From NCBI GenBank assembly GCA_021813585.1, contig JAKAJV010000102.1:62001-126000 (forward strand): DNA of 64,000 nt, in the 5' to 3' direction. The stretch comes from Bacteroidota bacterium. Its GTDB lineage: Bacteria > Bacteroidota > Ignavibacteria > Ignavibacteriales > Ignavibacteriaceae. Position numbers and translations under genes: made by a program. Shown here piece by piece: positions 17,747 through 26,401 of this stretch (the stretch's first letter is position 1; each line of letters opens with the position of its first letter). Under the pieces are notes generated by a model. The model saw only the letters and a program-made list of their open reading frames with translations. It was not told the origin of the DNA and ran no database searches.

Positions 17747-18151
17747 ATGAAGCTTGAAGAACTAAACGTTTATCAGTTATCAATGTCGATAGCAGAAGAA
17801 ATTTGGGATATTGTAAAAAAGTGGGATTATTTTACAAAAGATACTGTCGGCAAGCAACTTGTTCGAGCGGCTGATTCGATTGCTGAAAATCTAAGTGAAG
17901 GCTTTGGAAGGTTTTTTTACAAGGAAGAAAGACAATTCTGTTATTATTCAAGAGGCTCTTTGTATGAAACGAAAACCTGGTTAACAAAAGCTTCAAATAG
18001 AGGACTTATTAATACAAAGGATTTTGAAAAATTTAAAAAAGAGATAAATAACATTGGAGTAAAATTAAATAATTACATTAAATCGATTGGAAAAAAGAAA
18101 CAATCTTGGGATAAAATACAACTGAATGACAGCGAAGCGAATGACAACTGA
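17747..18151 (+). CDS. Four-helix-bundle protein, 23S intervening-sequence-protein family (copy 2)
   Basis: 134 residues of the same IVP-like family as the copy near 12.0 kb but clearly diverged. Family features are L-N-V-Y-Q-L-S-M near the start, GKQLVRAADSIAENLSEGFG, then helical RGSLYETKTWLTKA. AGGAGG lies seven bases before the ATG. The coding region runs into the 26-bp tandem array: the last nine residues (LNDSEANDN) and the stop codon are written by repeat DNA, suggesting that the gene end and array were joined secondarily or travel together. It sits between the citrate-lyase fusion and CitF, and is bracketed by complementary sequence like copy 1. The function is unknown; RNA binding is an inference from the family. 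Confidence 0.92.
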   Translation: MKLEELNVYQLSMSIAEEIWDIVKKWDYFTKDTVGKQLVRAADSIAENLSEGFGRFFYKEERQFCYYSRGSLYETKTWLTKASNRGLINTKDFEKFKKEINNIGVKLNNYIKSIGKKKQSWDKIQLNDSEANDN

Positions 18152-18250
18152 ATGACAGCGAAGCGAATGACAACTGAATGACAGCGAAGCGAATGACAAC
18201 TGAATGACAGCGAAGCGAATGACAACTGAATGACAGCGAAGCGAATGACA
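18121..18250. repeat. Five-copy 26-bp tandem array (right arm of element 2)
   Basis: Five identical head-to-tail 26-bp units, starting at 18121, 18147, 18173, 18199 and 18225. Each contains ACTGAATGACAGCGAAGCG followed by AATGACA. There are no spacers, so it is not CRISPR. The first unit encodes the C-terminus and stop codon of the preceding gene. Unit boundaries are complementary to 17665-17685. Identity between copies implies recent expansion. Confidence 0.95.
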
Positions 18251-18309
18251 ATAGTAAATCAATCAAAACTAAATTATTTCAGAATAATAAACTTTTAAAT
18301 AATCAAACA

Positions 18310-19866
18310 ATGAAACTAGTAAAAAATGCAGCAGGCAGGTTAGTACCGGATGAAGTTAATGGACAAAAACAGATTCCATTTAAAGGCGTAAATAAATATA
18401 AGCCGACTGGAAATAAAGCAAAGCCCGCAATTAAATCGTGCATAGATTTTCCACCGGATGGGAACAAAGTTGTTAAAAATTTAAAAGAAGCTCTTAAGAA
18501 AGCCGGAATAAAAGACGGGATGACGGTTTCAACGCATCATCATCTTAGAAACGGCGACGTACTTACAAATATTTTGTTCGATACTATCCATGCAATGGGT
18601 GTAAAAAATATTCGCTGGTTCCCTAGTGCATCCTTCCCCGTTCACGAGCACTTAATAAAATATCTGGAAGACGGTACAATCCATCATATTGAAGGCAGTA
18701 TGAACGGACCTCTGGGAAAGTTTACAACTCAAGGTAAAATGAAGGGCGTCGGAGTTTTAAGATCTCACGGCGGAAGATACCAGGCGGTGCAGGACGGCGA
18801 GGTGCATATAGATATAGCAGTAATAGCTGCGCCCACGGCAGATACGTTCGGGAATGCTAACGGAGTTAACGGAAAATCTGCTTCGGGCTTAATCGGATTT
18901 GCGCTTGCAGATTCTGAGTATGCCGATAAAGTAATTGTTGTTACCGATAACTTGGTCCCTTTCCCCTGCGTGCCCTGGCAAATACAGGGCAACAATGTTG
19001 ACTACATTGTGGAAATCGATTCTTTGGGCGATCCGGCTAAAATTGTTTCCGGTACTACCGAGGTAACAAAATCGCCGGACAGACTTTTAATTGCCGAGTA
19101 CGTTGCCCGTTTTATAGACGAAGCCGGTATTATGAAAAACGGCTTTTCGTTCCAAGCTGGCTCCGGCGGAACTAATCTGGCTTTCGTACTTTACCTTAAA
19201 GAAAGAATGAAAGCTAAAGGAGTAAAGGCAAGGTTCGTAAGAGGCGGCAGTACAAAATATCTTGTTCAGATGCTTGAAGAAGGACTGACCGATTATATTC
19301 TTGACGGCCAGACCTTTGACCTTGAAGGCGTAAGAAGCATGAGGGAAAATCCCAGCCATGTTAATACAAGCCCATTTACCAGCTACAACTTCCACGGCAA
19401 AGGAAACTTCGCTTCGATTGTTGATGTTGCAGTTTTAGGCGCAACTGAAGTGGATATTAATTTTAATGCAAACGTCGTCAGCCACTCAGACGGCTATCTA
19501 TTGCACGGAATCGGCGGATGGCAGAACTGCCTTTATTCAAAGTGCACTATACTCGCCGTTCCTTCTTTTAGAGACAGAATACCTGTAATAATTGATGAGG
19601 TTACAACTCTGTGCGGACCTGGCGAGCTGATCGATGTAATAATCACTGAAAGAGGAATAGCAATAAACCCAAAAAGGAAAGATTTATTGAGCGCAGTAAA
19701 GAATTCCGGCCTGCCGATAAAAACGATTAAGCAGCTTAGAGACGAAGTGTATGAAATTTGCGGCGGCGCCCCGGCTAAACCGAAAGTAAATAAGAATAAA
19801 GTTGTTGCAGTAATAAAATGGGTGGACGGAACTGTTATCGATTCGGTTTTCCAGATTAAGGAATAA
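18310..19866 (+). CDS. citF: Citrate lyase alpha subunit (CitF)
   Basis: 518 residues, the usual CitF length. The alpha subunit is the acetyl-ACP:citrate ACP-transferase half of citrate lyase and belongs to the CoA-transferase superfamily. Recognisable stretches are DGMTVSTHHHLRNGD, GKFTTQGKMKGVGVLRSHGGR, GNANGVNGKSA, FSFQAGSGG, VVSHSDGYLLHGIGGWQNC and CGPGELIDVIITERGIAINP. Together with the CitD-CitE fusion it gives all three catalytic functions of the enzyme. It is separated from citDE by the second four-helix-bundle element, about 680 bp. No Shine-Dalgarno is visible. A citramalate-lyase specificity cannot be ruled out. Confidence 0.93.
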   Translation: MKLVKNAAGRLVPDEVNGQKQIPFKGVNKYKPTGNKAKPAIKSCIDFPPDGNKVVKNLKEALKKAGIKDGMTVSTHHHLRNGDVLTNILFDTIHAMGVKNIRWFPSASFPVHEHLIKYLEDGTIHHIEGSMNGPLGKFTTQGKMKGVGVLRSHGGRYQAVQDGEVHIDIAVIAAPTADTFGNANGVNGKSASGLIGFALADSEYADKVIVVTDNLVPFPCVPWQIQGNNVDYIVEIDSLGDPAKIVSGTTEVTKSPDRLLIAEYVARFIDEAGIMKNGFSFQAGSGGTNLAFVLYLKERMKAKGVKARFVRGGSTKYLVQMLEEGLTDYILDGQTFDLEGVRSMRENPSHVNTSPFTSYNFHGKGNFASIVDVAVLGATEVDINFNANVVSHSDGYLLHGIGGWQNCLYSKCTILAVPSFRDRIPVIIDEVTTLCGPGELIDVIITERGIAINPKRKDLLSAVKNSGLPIKTIKQLRDEVYEICGGAPAKPKVNKNKVVAVIKWVDGTVIDSVFQIKE

Positions 19867-19880
19867 AAATTTAGGAATGC

Positions 19881-20738
19881 ATGGTTAAAATAGGAATTGC
19901 GTTCGGAAGCGGAGGGGCGCGAGGGATTGCCCACCTGCTGATGATTGAAGCGCTTGAGGAACTGGGCTTGAAACCTTATATGATCTCGGGATCAAGCATC
20001 GGGGCTATAGTCGGTGCTTTTTATGCCGCCGGATTTTCTTCAAAGGAAATGAAGGAAATACTGTCCAGCATGCTTTATCCGAACAACGGCAGGCTGTCGG
20101 ATTTTTTCCGGCGGTCGGATATAGTTAAAGTGCTGACGATGTTCGATCTTCAGCTTTTAAAATCCGGATTTATTAAAGGCGATAAGCTTGAGTCTTATCT
20201 TCAATCATATTTAAAGATAAATACCTTTGAAGAGCTGAAGACGAGATTAAAAATAATTGCAACCGATTACTGGAAAAAAGAAGAGGTTGTACTGGACAAA
20301 GGCAAGCTTATTCCGGCAATAAGAGCCAGCTATTCTCTGCCCGGCTTATTTACGCCTGTAAAAATTCACAATAGATTTTTAATAGACGGCGGTGCTGTTA
20401 ATCCCCTGCCCTTTGATGTACTTTTAAAAGACTGCAGCTTAACCATTGCTGTTGACGTAACGGCTTTTAAAACAAGCAGCGATAAAGACTACCCACCGAC
20501 TTTTGAATCCGTATTTACAACTTACCAGATAATGCAGAATTCCATAAGCATGCAGAAGCTTAAATTTATACAACCGGATATTTATATACGGCCGGAGATA
20601 AAGGATGTGCGGGTCTTTGATTTTACAAAACTAGATTCGATTATTAAACAGGCCAAACCGGCTAAGGAACAACTGAAGAGAAAATTGGAGAAATTACTGG
20701 AACATAAGGCTCAATGCACCCTGCCTGGTAAATTTTAG
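19881..20738 (+). CDS. Patatin-like phospholipase
   Basis: 285 residues of the bacterial patatin family (RssA-like). The oxyanion hole is G-S-G-G-A-R-G (9-15), the nucleophile elbow G-S-S-I-G holds Ser39, and the D-G-G motif places the catalytic Asp at 169, so the Ser-Asp dyad is intact. No signal peptide is present, so it should be a cytoplasmic or membrane-associated lipid acyl hydrolase. The start 15 bp after citF with AGGA before the ATG suggests cotranscription. A link with citrate metabolism (for example acetate or fatty-acid turnover) is speculative. Confidence 0.9.
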   Translation: MVKIGIAFGSGGARGIAHLLMIEALEELGLKPYMISGSSIGAIVGAFYAAGFSSKEMKEILSSMLYPNNGRLSDFFRRSDIVKVLTMFDLQLLKSGFIKGDKLESYLQSYLKINTFEELKTRLKIIATDYWKKEEVVLDKGKLIPAIRASYSLPGLFTPVKIHNRFLIDGGAVNPLPFDVLLKDCSLTIAVDVTAFKTSSDKDYPPTFESVFTTYQIMQNSISMQKLKFIQPDIYIRPEIKDVRVFDFTKLDSIIKQAKPAKEQLKRKLEKLLEHKAQCTLPGKF

Positions 20739-20787
20739 CCAACACATTTAATCCTACAAAAAAAATTCAAGGCTCAGGTTAAAGGAA

Positions 20788-20809
20788 GCCGGATAAGATT
20801 ATATCCGGC
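20788..20809. terminator. Hairpin between convergent genes (possible bidirectional terminator)
   Basis: A perfect 8-bp stem GCCGGATA / TATCCGGC with a 6-base loop lies between the patatin gene and the convergent membrane-protein gene. Neither side has a long T tract, so termination is only probable. Confidence 0.55.
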
Positions 20810-20824
20810 ATCTGGAATTATTGT

Positions 20825-22078
20825 CTAATTATCACGTGAATAATTTTCGAGCTCTAATTTTTTCTTTTTATCTGAATTGGTTTTAAGAAGAATAACAATT
20901 AATAGAATTATAATAACGGGGATAATTACAAACAGCCAGTTAAATTGTCCCGGCAGAACAGCCTTTTTCCACTCAGTAAGCTTGGAATTGATTTTGTCCT
21001 TATCGGAAACTGAAAGCATATTATTGTCTGTTAAATATGGAATCCACTCCGGCTCAACCTTGGGCAGCCAAATACTGTCGATAAATGTATGGTAATCCGA
21101 GACAGCGTTCTGAGCATTCAAGTCGGCGTTTTTTATTTCATCATTCACGTACGATGAAATTGAATTGGAGAACTCGCCGCCGCTGCTGAACTTTTCGAGC
21201 ATTATTCCCCTGTCGCTGAACGTCTGCCGTATCGAGTTCCATGCTTCCCTGCTTAGAGCGGTGTTCCACAAATCGAAGTCCGAATTTATTTCGTTTATAT
21301 CTTTTTCGCTTTGCTTCTTGGAAGAATAAATCTTTATAATCTCGGGCCCTACATTCTTCCAGATTTTTTCGAACTGAGCTTTCTGGTTTTTAATCGAGTT
21401 TAGATCTTCGGGAGTAAGAGCGGTAACATCAAGGAACTGTATGTTGTCGCTGATTGCTTTTTTAATGTTGGTAATTATATCCATACTGCGCGCTTTAGAA
21501 TAGATTTTCTGCTTTTCACTAGACGAAAGACTGCCGCTCTGCGAATATGAAGACGGAAGCAGGCTGTCCAGCATGGTCATTACAAGCAGGTCGCGCTGGC
21601 TAAGTGAAAATCTCAATTCACGCAGATTCCTTTGAAGGACTAAAATTGTGTGGCGGTCTTTGTCGCCTTGAATAACCAGCTCCTGCACACGGTTTAACAA
21701 CATTGCATTCCGTGCATTTAAGGAGTCTAGTTGAACCTGCATTTGCGATACTTTAGTCTGAAGCGTGGTGATTTGTGTAAAGTCTCCTTTTCTCAAGTTA
21801 AGGGCGTCGTTCAATTTCCCGATTGAAGAATTAAAGTCGTCCGGGTAAAGGCTCTTATCCAAAAGTTTCTTGTTAGGTTCGAAGTCGCTCTTAAGCTGAT
21901 CTATTTGCGGCCGGATCGAGTTCAACTCGTCCAGCGAAGATGCGTTTGCTATAGATGTTTTGATTGTTGAGCATTGTGCTTTGAATTTTTGCACAATCTG
22001 GTAATCCTGCTGGGCATAACTGAATATGCTGAAAATAAAAATTAGGATTATAACGGAGAAAATATTTTGTCGTTTCAT
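20825..22078 (-). CDS. Exported coiled-coil protein with C-terminal membrane anchor
   Basis: I do not recognise a named family. The 417-residue protein has a signal peptide (MKRQNIFSVIILIFIFS, processed near SYAQ), long helical and coiled-coil segments (about 60-170, e.g. TTLQTKVSQMQVQLDSLNAR), a helical middle, and one strongly hydrophobic segment near the end (LFVIIPVIIILLIVILL) followed by a Lys-rich tail. It should be mostly periplasmic with its C-terminus anchored in the inner membrane. Its start overlaps the stop of the upstream lipoprotein gene by four bases (ATGA), indicating translational coupling and a shared role. Confidence 0.8.
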   Translation of the reverse strand: MKRQNIFSVIILIFIFSIFSYAQQDYQIVQKFKAQCSTIKTSIANASSLDELNSIRPQIDQLKSDFEPNKKLLDKSLYPDDFNSSIGKLNDALNLRKGDFTQITTLQTKVSQMQVQLDSLNARNAMLLNRVQELVIQGDKDRHTILVLQRNLRELRFSLSQRDLLVMTMLDSLLPSSYSQSGSLSSSEKQKIYSKARSMDIITNIKKAISDNIQFLDVTALTPEDLNSIKNQKAQFEKIWKNVGPEIIKIYSSKKQSEKDINEINSDFDLWNTALSREAWNSIRQTFSDRGIMLEKFSSGGEFSNSISSYVNDEIKNADLNAQNAVSDYHTFIDSIWLPKVEPEWIPYLTDNNMLSVSDKDKINSKLTEWKKAVLPGQFNWLFVIIPVIIILLIVILLKTNSDKKKKLELENYSRDN

Positions 22079-22545
22079 TTCTTATCCTCCAGATTGGTTA
22101 TGCCTTTTTCGCTTAGATATAGTTTCGTATTGTTGTCTTTGCCGAACGTAAGCTCAATAAGCGGCGGCCTTTGGTTAAACGCCGGATTAGTTACTCCTGT
22201 TGAGTCGGAGATTTTAATTTTCTTTTCTAGCTGCAATTCGCCTCCGTTGTTCTTAAAGACGTAGACATTTTTAAAATTGTCGGCAGCCATAAAGTAGTAG
22301 CCCTTAACATCCCTTATAACTCTTAGCTGCTGGTTTTGGTAGCCAAGGGAATCCCCGGTTTCTTTAAAGAACAGATCCTTGGTATTGAAAGAAGTAGAGT
22401 ATCTCTGTATCTGCACATTACCGTTATTATCAATATTTAACACCGCTTCTACCGGCCATGAAAAATCGGCCGGCTTTAATACTAAAGTAGAGCACGCGGA
22501 AAATAAAGCAAGAAGCGATATTGCAAGAAACTTAAATACTTTCAT
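22075..22545 (-). CDS. Small lipoprotein of unknown function
   Basis: 156 residues starting MKVFKFLAISLLAL, with the lipobox L-F-S-A-C, so it should be lipidated at Cys. The body is predicted beta-rich (VEAVLNIDNNGNVQIQRYS, YYFMAADNFKNVYVF, KLYLSEKGI), reminiscent of a small propeller or sandwich, but no family is recognised. A perfect GGAGG six bases before the ATG at 22545 fixes the start; a longer in-frame reading begins further upstream but lacks a signal-peptide context. It is coupled by ATGA overlap to the downstream coiled-coil membrane protein. Confidence 0.82.
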   Translation of the reverse strand: MKVFKFLAISLLALFSACSTLVLKPADFSWPVEAVLNIDNNGNVQIQRYSTSFNTKDLFFKETGDSLGYQNQQLRVIRDVKGYYFMAADNFKNVYVFKNNGGELQLEKKIKISDSTGVTNPAFNQRPPLIELTFGKDNNTKLYLSEKGITNLEDKK

Positions 22546-23195
22546 ATAACCTCCGTTCAAAGATTTATTGATCATTAAAACATTCCGGCCCCGCATAGCA
22601 GAACCGGAATTAAGCTAACACATTAGTCCCATAAATAATATTATCTGGCGCACAGGCCCTTGTTCTTCAATTATCATGCTAATAAAGGATTTATAATAAT
22701 TAAGCTTACTCTGAATGCGTCAAAAAATCTTAAATGCGCTTAATTAGGCTTCAATTGTAATTATCCGGAAAGTAATTGGAGGTAATAATTTTTATATGCT
22801 TTTCAACATTCTAACTCGAACCTTCCCCTTTAACGAAAAATATTCGCATATGAATCATAATTTTTTCTCACGTCAGGTTATGGCAGGCAACTATTTTACT
22901 TTAATTTTTAAAATGATGTTGAGTTTATCCGGCAAACTTTGAGGCTGACCAGGAAGTAATTTTCAATGAATAAATAATAACTTTTATGAATATTGGAATA
23001 TCTAAACCTCACTCTAATCTCTTTCCTGCCAAGAGAGAGACTTATTGTCAACAAAACGATTTATGATAATATTCTGTCAGAATTATTAACATTAAGTCAC
23101 TAGCTTTTATAAGCCTTTCTCCTTTTAGGAGAAGGGTTGGGATGAGGTTAAGGATAATCTCCAATTTTAATGTTTGAATATTTGTTCATTCAGTT
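22546..23195. other. 650-bp non-coding gap with degenerate palindromic repeat
   Basis: No open reading frame with family features is visible. 23001-23156 contains a pair of imperfectly inverted segments: AACCTCACTCTAATCTC near the left and its degenerate reverse complement around GGGTTGGGATGAGGTTAAGG on the right. Beside the right end is a local hairpin, CTTTCTCCTTTTAGGAGAAG (23115-23134). It looks like a decayed repeat element. The promoter of the lipoprotein operon should lie near 22550-22700 but I could not place it. Confidence 0.45.
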
Positions 23196-23666
23196 TTACT
23201 TTTTAGTCAACTTCAAAGCCCGGTTAGAGACGTAGCTCCCGGCTTCCGTTCTGAAGCCGACAGCTAATCTGTTCCAGGTATTAATTGTAACAATCGCAAT
23301 TGTCAATTCAACTATTTCTTCACCGGAAAAATTATTTTCAAGCTCGGAATACACGCTGTCGGGCGCGCCGGACTGCGGCAGGAGTGTCAAAGCTTCGCAC
23401 CACGCTAAAGCCGCACGCTCTTTACTTGAATAGTAAGATGCTTCCCTCCATGCCGGTAATAAATAAATCCGCTGTTCGCTTTCGCCGATTGCACGCGCAT
23501 CCTTGGTATGCATATCCAGACAGTATGCACAGCCGTTTAACTGGGATGCTCTTATCTTAACCAGTTCCAGCAGTTTATGATCAAGGCTGCTTTTGTCTAC
23601 TACGTCCTGCAGCCCGCGTACTGCTTTGTATGCTTCTTCATTTATCTTTGCCCACCTTAAGCGCAT
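23196..23666 (-). CDS. AhpD-like carboxymuconolactone-decarboxylase-family protein
   Basis: 156 residues, the normal size for AhpD-like peroxidase-associated proteins. The signature C-x-x-C-x3-H is present as Cys46, Cys49 and His53 in NGCAYCLDMHTKDAR, with the preceding conserved Glu in LLELVKIRASQLNGC. These proteins act as thiol-dependent alkylhydroperoxidases or reductants in the cytoplasm. No AhpC or reductase gene is adjacent, so the partner is unknown. It stands alone between two non-coding stretches. Family assignment is firm; activity is inferred. Confidence 0.9.
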   Translation of the reverse strand: MRLRWAKINEEAYKAVRGLQDVVDKSSLDHKLLELVKIRASQLNGCAYCLDMHTKDARAIGESEQRIYLLPAWREASYYSSKERAALAWCEALTLLPQSGAPDSVYSELENNFSGEEIVELTIAIVTINTWNRLAVGFRTEAGSYVSNRALKLTKK

Positions 23667-23796
23667 AATATTTCCTTTCCAATTTCATATGCAGGAATAA
23701 GCCTTTGGTCCATTGTTCTTCCTTAATAAATTTGCACAAGCCAAAAGATATAGTATAAATTAATTTTTCAGTTCGAGAAATGGTGTAATCCCGGTC

Positions 23797-26367
23797 TCAC
23801 AAAAAATTCAGAACCACATTCATGTCGCTGCTTTTATGATTGAGCTGCAAAATAATTTTATAGATACCGTTTTCATTTTCCGCCGTCCAACCCTTGGTCA
23901 ATTCGGTTTTATCGACATATATCGATTTAGGTTTTACTGACGAAATGATAACCGTTTTATTCCGGTGCCCGCGGAAAGCTATTAGTGAAAACGACAATTT
24001 ATTTTTAGCGTAAGAGCTTGAAGTTAATATTGAATTTGTATTTTCAATATAAGGGCTTTCCGGTTTCCCCAGTTCAAAATGAATTTTCTTTATACCATCA
24101 ATATTCTGCGGCAGTACCGCGGAAGGATATCCTTTTCCGTTATATAAAATCTTTTTCAGGTATCTGCCCTTGCCGGAGATATCTACTTCTATTACTCTTC
24201 CGCCGGCAGTAATTGTAAAGGAAGATGACTTTTCATTATCCGGCAGGAAAGGATTGAACACGATATTCCAGTTATTTTCTCCAATGCCATATAGATGATA
24301 AATGCTGTAAATATACCATGCAGCGGCCCACATAAATTCAGGCTTGTCCACTTTACCGTAAACAGATGCGTCATGGTAATTCCCGTTGCGCACTTCGTAC
24401 ATTGCCGGCTGACCGTTAGGGCCGCTCATCAAGCCTTCGAGAGTCATTACATTCTTAATGAACTCAAACGCTTTCTCCTTCTTACCGTCGGCCATGAGTG
24501 CAAGCGAATACCATGCATTGGCATGAGGCCAGATACCGCCGTTAAGATAAAGAAATTGATCCCCTTCCTCGTTACCTGCAAACTTCCACAGCCTACTAAG
24601 CTGCTGAAAGTCCATTGGGTAGACATCATATATTCCTACTTTCGGATCCAATAATTTTTCCTGCACTGTTTTCACTAGCTCGTTTCTCATCTCTTTATCC
24701 AGTAAATTATAATGAACTGCCAGTAGTGAGCCCATATAGTAATGAGGATCCATTGTGCCGTCGTTTAAATAGTTCATCAAGTACTTATCATGTTTATTCC
24801 AAAGTTTGGAAACCAGGCCTTCCTGCAGCTGATATGAAGTGTTTTCATATCCCGTTAAGTCCTTAGGATTTTTATCCAGGACAGTAGAGATATAGACAAA
24901 ATCCCTTAGAGCTTTAATTTCCAGAATAGTCATATAAGCTCTAGGTCCAAAGTTATGCCCTATGTCCCACCAATCCGGGCGGTAAGCCCAGATTAAGTCG
25001 TCTTTCTTATTTAACAGGGTTTGCTCGATGCACTTTTGCACGTAGGGATATAATTTACCCGCAAGCTTAACATCTCCCGAGTGCCTTAAGTATGCCGCCG
25101 AAGCGATAACAAACCAGAAGTTGTTCCAGTTGTCGGCGTCTGCGTACTCGGTAACATATGTGCTGTCCTTCCAGTAATATGCGTGAGGAATTATTTTATT
25201 TTTATCCGCAAGCTCAATCGTATATTCAAGGTCCGTCTTCACGCGGTTCAAATCAAAATTAACAGCAGCCAAGTCGGTCAGCAGAACATCGTGTGTAAAA
25301 TAAAAATTATATTCGGCGGGACAAGGCATCGGGCGTATCTGCCCATGTATGTAGTGCCGGTCTACCGCCAGCACTGCCTTTGCCCAATCATAAGTATGGT
25401 TTATTGAATGATCGTTCGTTTCAAATCTTCCCTGCTTTATTTTTTTGAATACGTAGTCTTTATATTTCTTTATTTGAGCTTTATAATTTTTCAGGAGATA
25501 ATTAACAATCTCCCTGCCTTCGTTTTGCTTGCTCGACCCGATTATTTGTACTATTACCATTTTGCCCTTAGGCGGAAGTTTTTTCTTATAAATAAATTCT
25601 GCGGCAGGTATGCCTGGCTTTTGCATCGTTAATATTTTTTCCCCTAAGCCGTTTACGCTTACCGAATCAAGATTAATATTTTCGTAGCCTTTGTCTTCCA
25701 GATTGCCGACGGTGTTAAAGCTGGCCGGTGCCAGGCCGGCATTTGCAACAAATACCTGTGCAAACTGAGTGCCGATATCGTTAAAATTTGCATATATGGT
25801 TGAGCCTGTTTTATCGTAAGCCGTCCATGCTTTATCGATAAGCGCATAAGTATGGCAGGTTTTTAACGAAGTCTCCAGGTGAGTATACAGCTCGAATTCT
25901 TTTGTTGAACTGCCCTCGTTGGTAATTTCCATTGTAAGAATCATCGCCGGCTTGTCCTTACAAAACTGGTAAGAAACTGTAATCGATTTATCACCATCTC
26001 TTTTCATAAACTTTATGCTGTACGGCGTCCAAGTAAAGCTGAAAGGCTTTAGCCCCAGCCATTGGAAAGGTTTGCTGCCGTCTTTAATTGCCGCTGCCAT
26101 AATATACGTTGTATCCCTTTTGAAATAATCGGTACTTAAGTCGATACTGTTCGCAACGGGGTAATAAAAGCTAATCCTCTGCGGAAGTAAGGAGCTGTGG
26201 TGCATCTCTACTCCTACGTACGGGCTGCCGGCCGATACTTCAGCCTCCTTATCAAAGTGAACAGCTAAGGAATTATTCTGCAAATTATTTTTGCTCTGAG
26301 CAAAGGAGCTGAAATTTGCGGCGATGCATAGAATTATAAAGACAATGATTGAATTTTTTGTTTTCAT
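23797..26367 (-). CDS. Large secreted (alpha/alpha)6-type glycosidase, family uncertain
   Basis: 856 residues with a signal peptide (MKTKNSIIVFIILCIAANFS, processed near SFAQ). The N-terminal 300 residues look like a beta-sandwich; the middle (about 330-720) resembles a six-hairpin barrel, with RYIHGQIRPMPCPAEYNFYFTHD-type aromatic substrate residues, YRPDWWDIG, GGIWPHANAWYSLALM and PEFMWAAAWYIYSIYHLYGI. This order and the W-P-H-x-N-A motif are like amylo-1,6-glucosidase- or GH94-like enzymes, but I cannot name the GH family. It is the last gene of the glycan locus, 34 bp after the cytoplasmic GH2. The predicted location is the periplasm. Confidence 0.72.
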   Translation of the reverse strand: MKTKNSIIVFIILCIAANFSSFAQSKNNLQNNSLAVHFDKEAEVSAGSPYVGVEMHHSSLLPQRISFYYPVANSIDLSTDYFKRDTTYIMAAAIKDGSKPFQWLGLKPFSFTWTPYSIKFMKRDGDKSITVSYQFCKDKPAMILTMEITNEGSSTKEFELYTHLETSLKTCHTYALIDKAWTAYDKTGSTIYANFNDIGTQFAQVFVANAGLAPASFNTVGNLEDKGYENINLDSVSVNGLGEKILTMQKPGIPAAEFIYKKKLPPKGKMVIVQIIGSSKQNEGREIVNYLLKNYKAQIKKYKDYVFKKIKQGRFETNDHSINHTYDWAKAVLAVDRHYIHGQIRPMPCPAEYNFYFTHDVLLTDLAAVNFDLNRVKTDLEYTIELADKNKIIPHAYYWKDSTYVTEYADADNWNNFWFVIASAAYLRHSGDVKLAGKLYPYVQKCIEQTLLNKKDDLIWAYRPDWWDIGHNFGPRAYMTILEIKALRDFVYISTVLDKNPKDLTGYENTSYQLQEGLVSKLWNKHDKYLMNYLNDGTMDPHYYMGSLLAVHYNLLDKEMRNELVKTVQEKLLDPKVGIYDVYPMDFQQLSRLWKFAGNEEGDQFLYLNGGIWPHANAWYSLALMADGKKEKAFEFIKNVMTLEGLMSGPNGQPAMYEVRNGNYHDASVYGKVDKPEFMWAAAWYIYSIYHLYGIGENNWNIVFNPFLPDNEKSSSFTITAGGRVIEVDISGKGRYLKKILYNGKGYPSAVLPQNIDGIKKIHFELGKPESPYIENTNSILTSSSYAKNKLSFSLIAFRGHRNKTVIISSVKPKSIYVDKTELTKGWTAENENGIYKIILQLNHKSSDMNVVLNFL

Positions 26368-26401
26368 CGGGCTCTCCGGATAAAGATATTTGGTTACTAG
26401 G

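Noticed and set aside
12016-18151. Diversity-generating retroelement suggested by the bAvd relationship of the four-helix-bundle proteins
   Set aside because: No reverse transcriptase gene or template/variable repeat pair is present in the window.
18121-18250. Possible CRISPR array
   Set aside because: Five identical 26-bp units are directly head-to-tail with no spacers, and no cas genes are present. It is a simple tandem repeat.
18065-18266. Small minus-strand proteins rich in S-F-S-C-H-S-L-R-C-H
   Set aside because: These are translations of the 26-bp tandem array, not genes.
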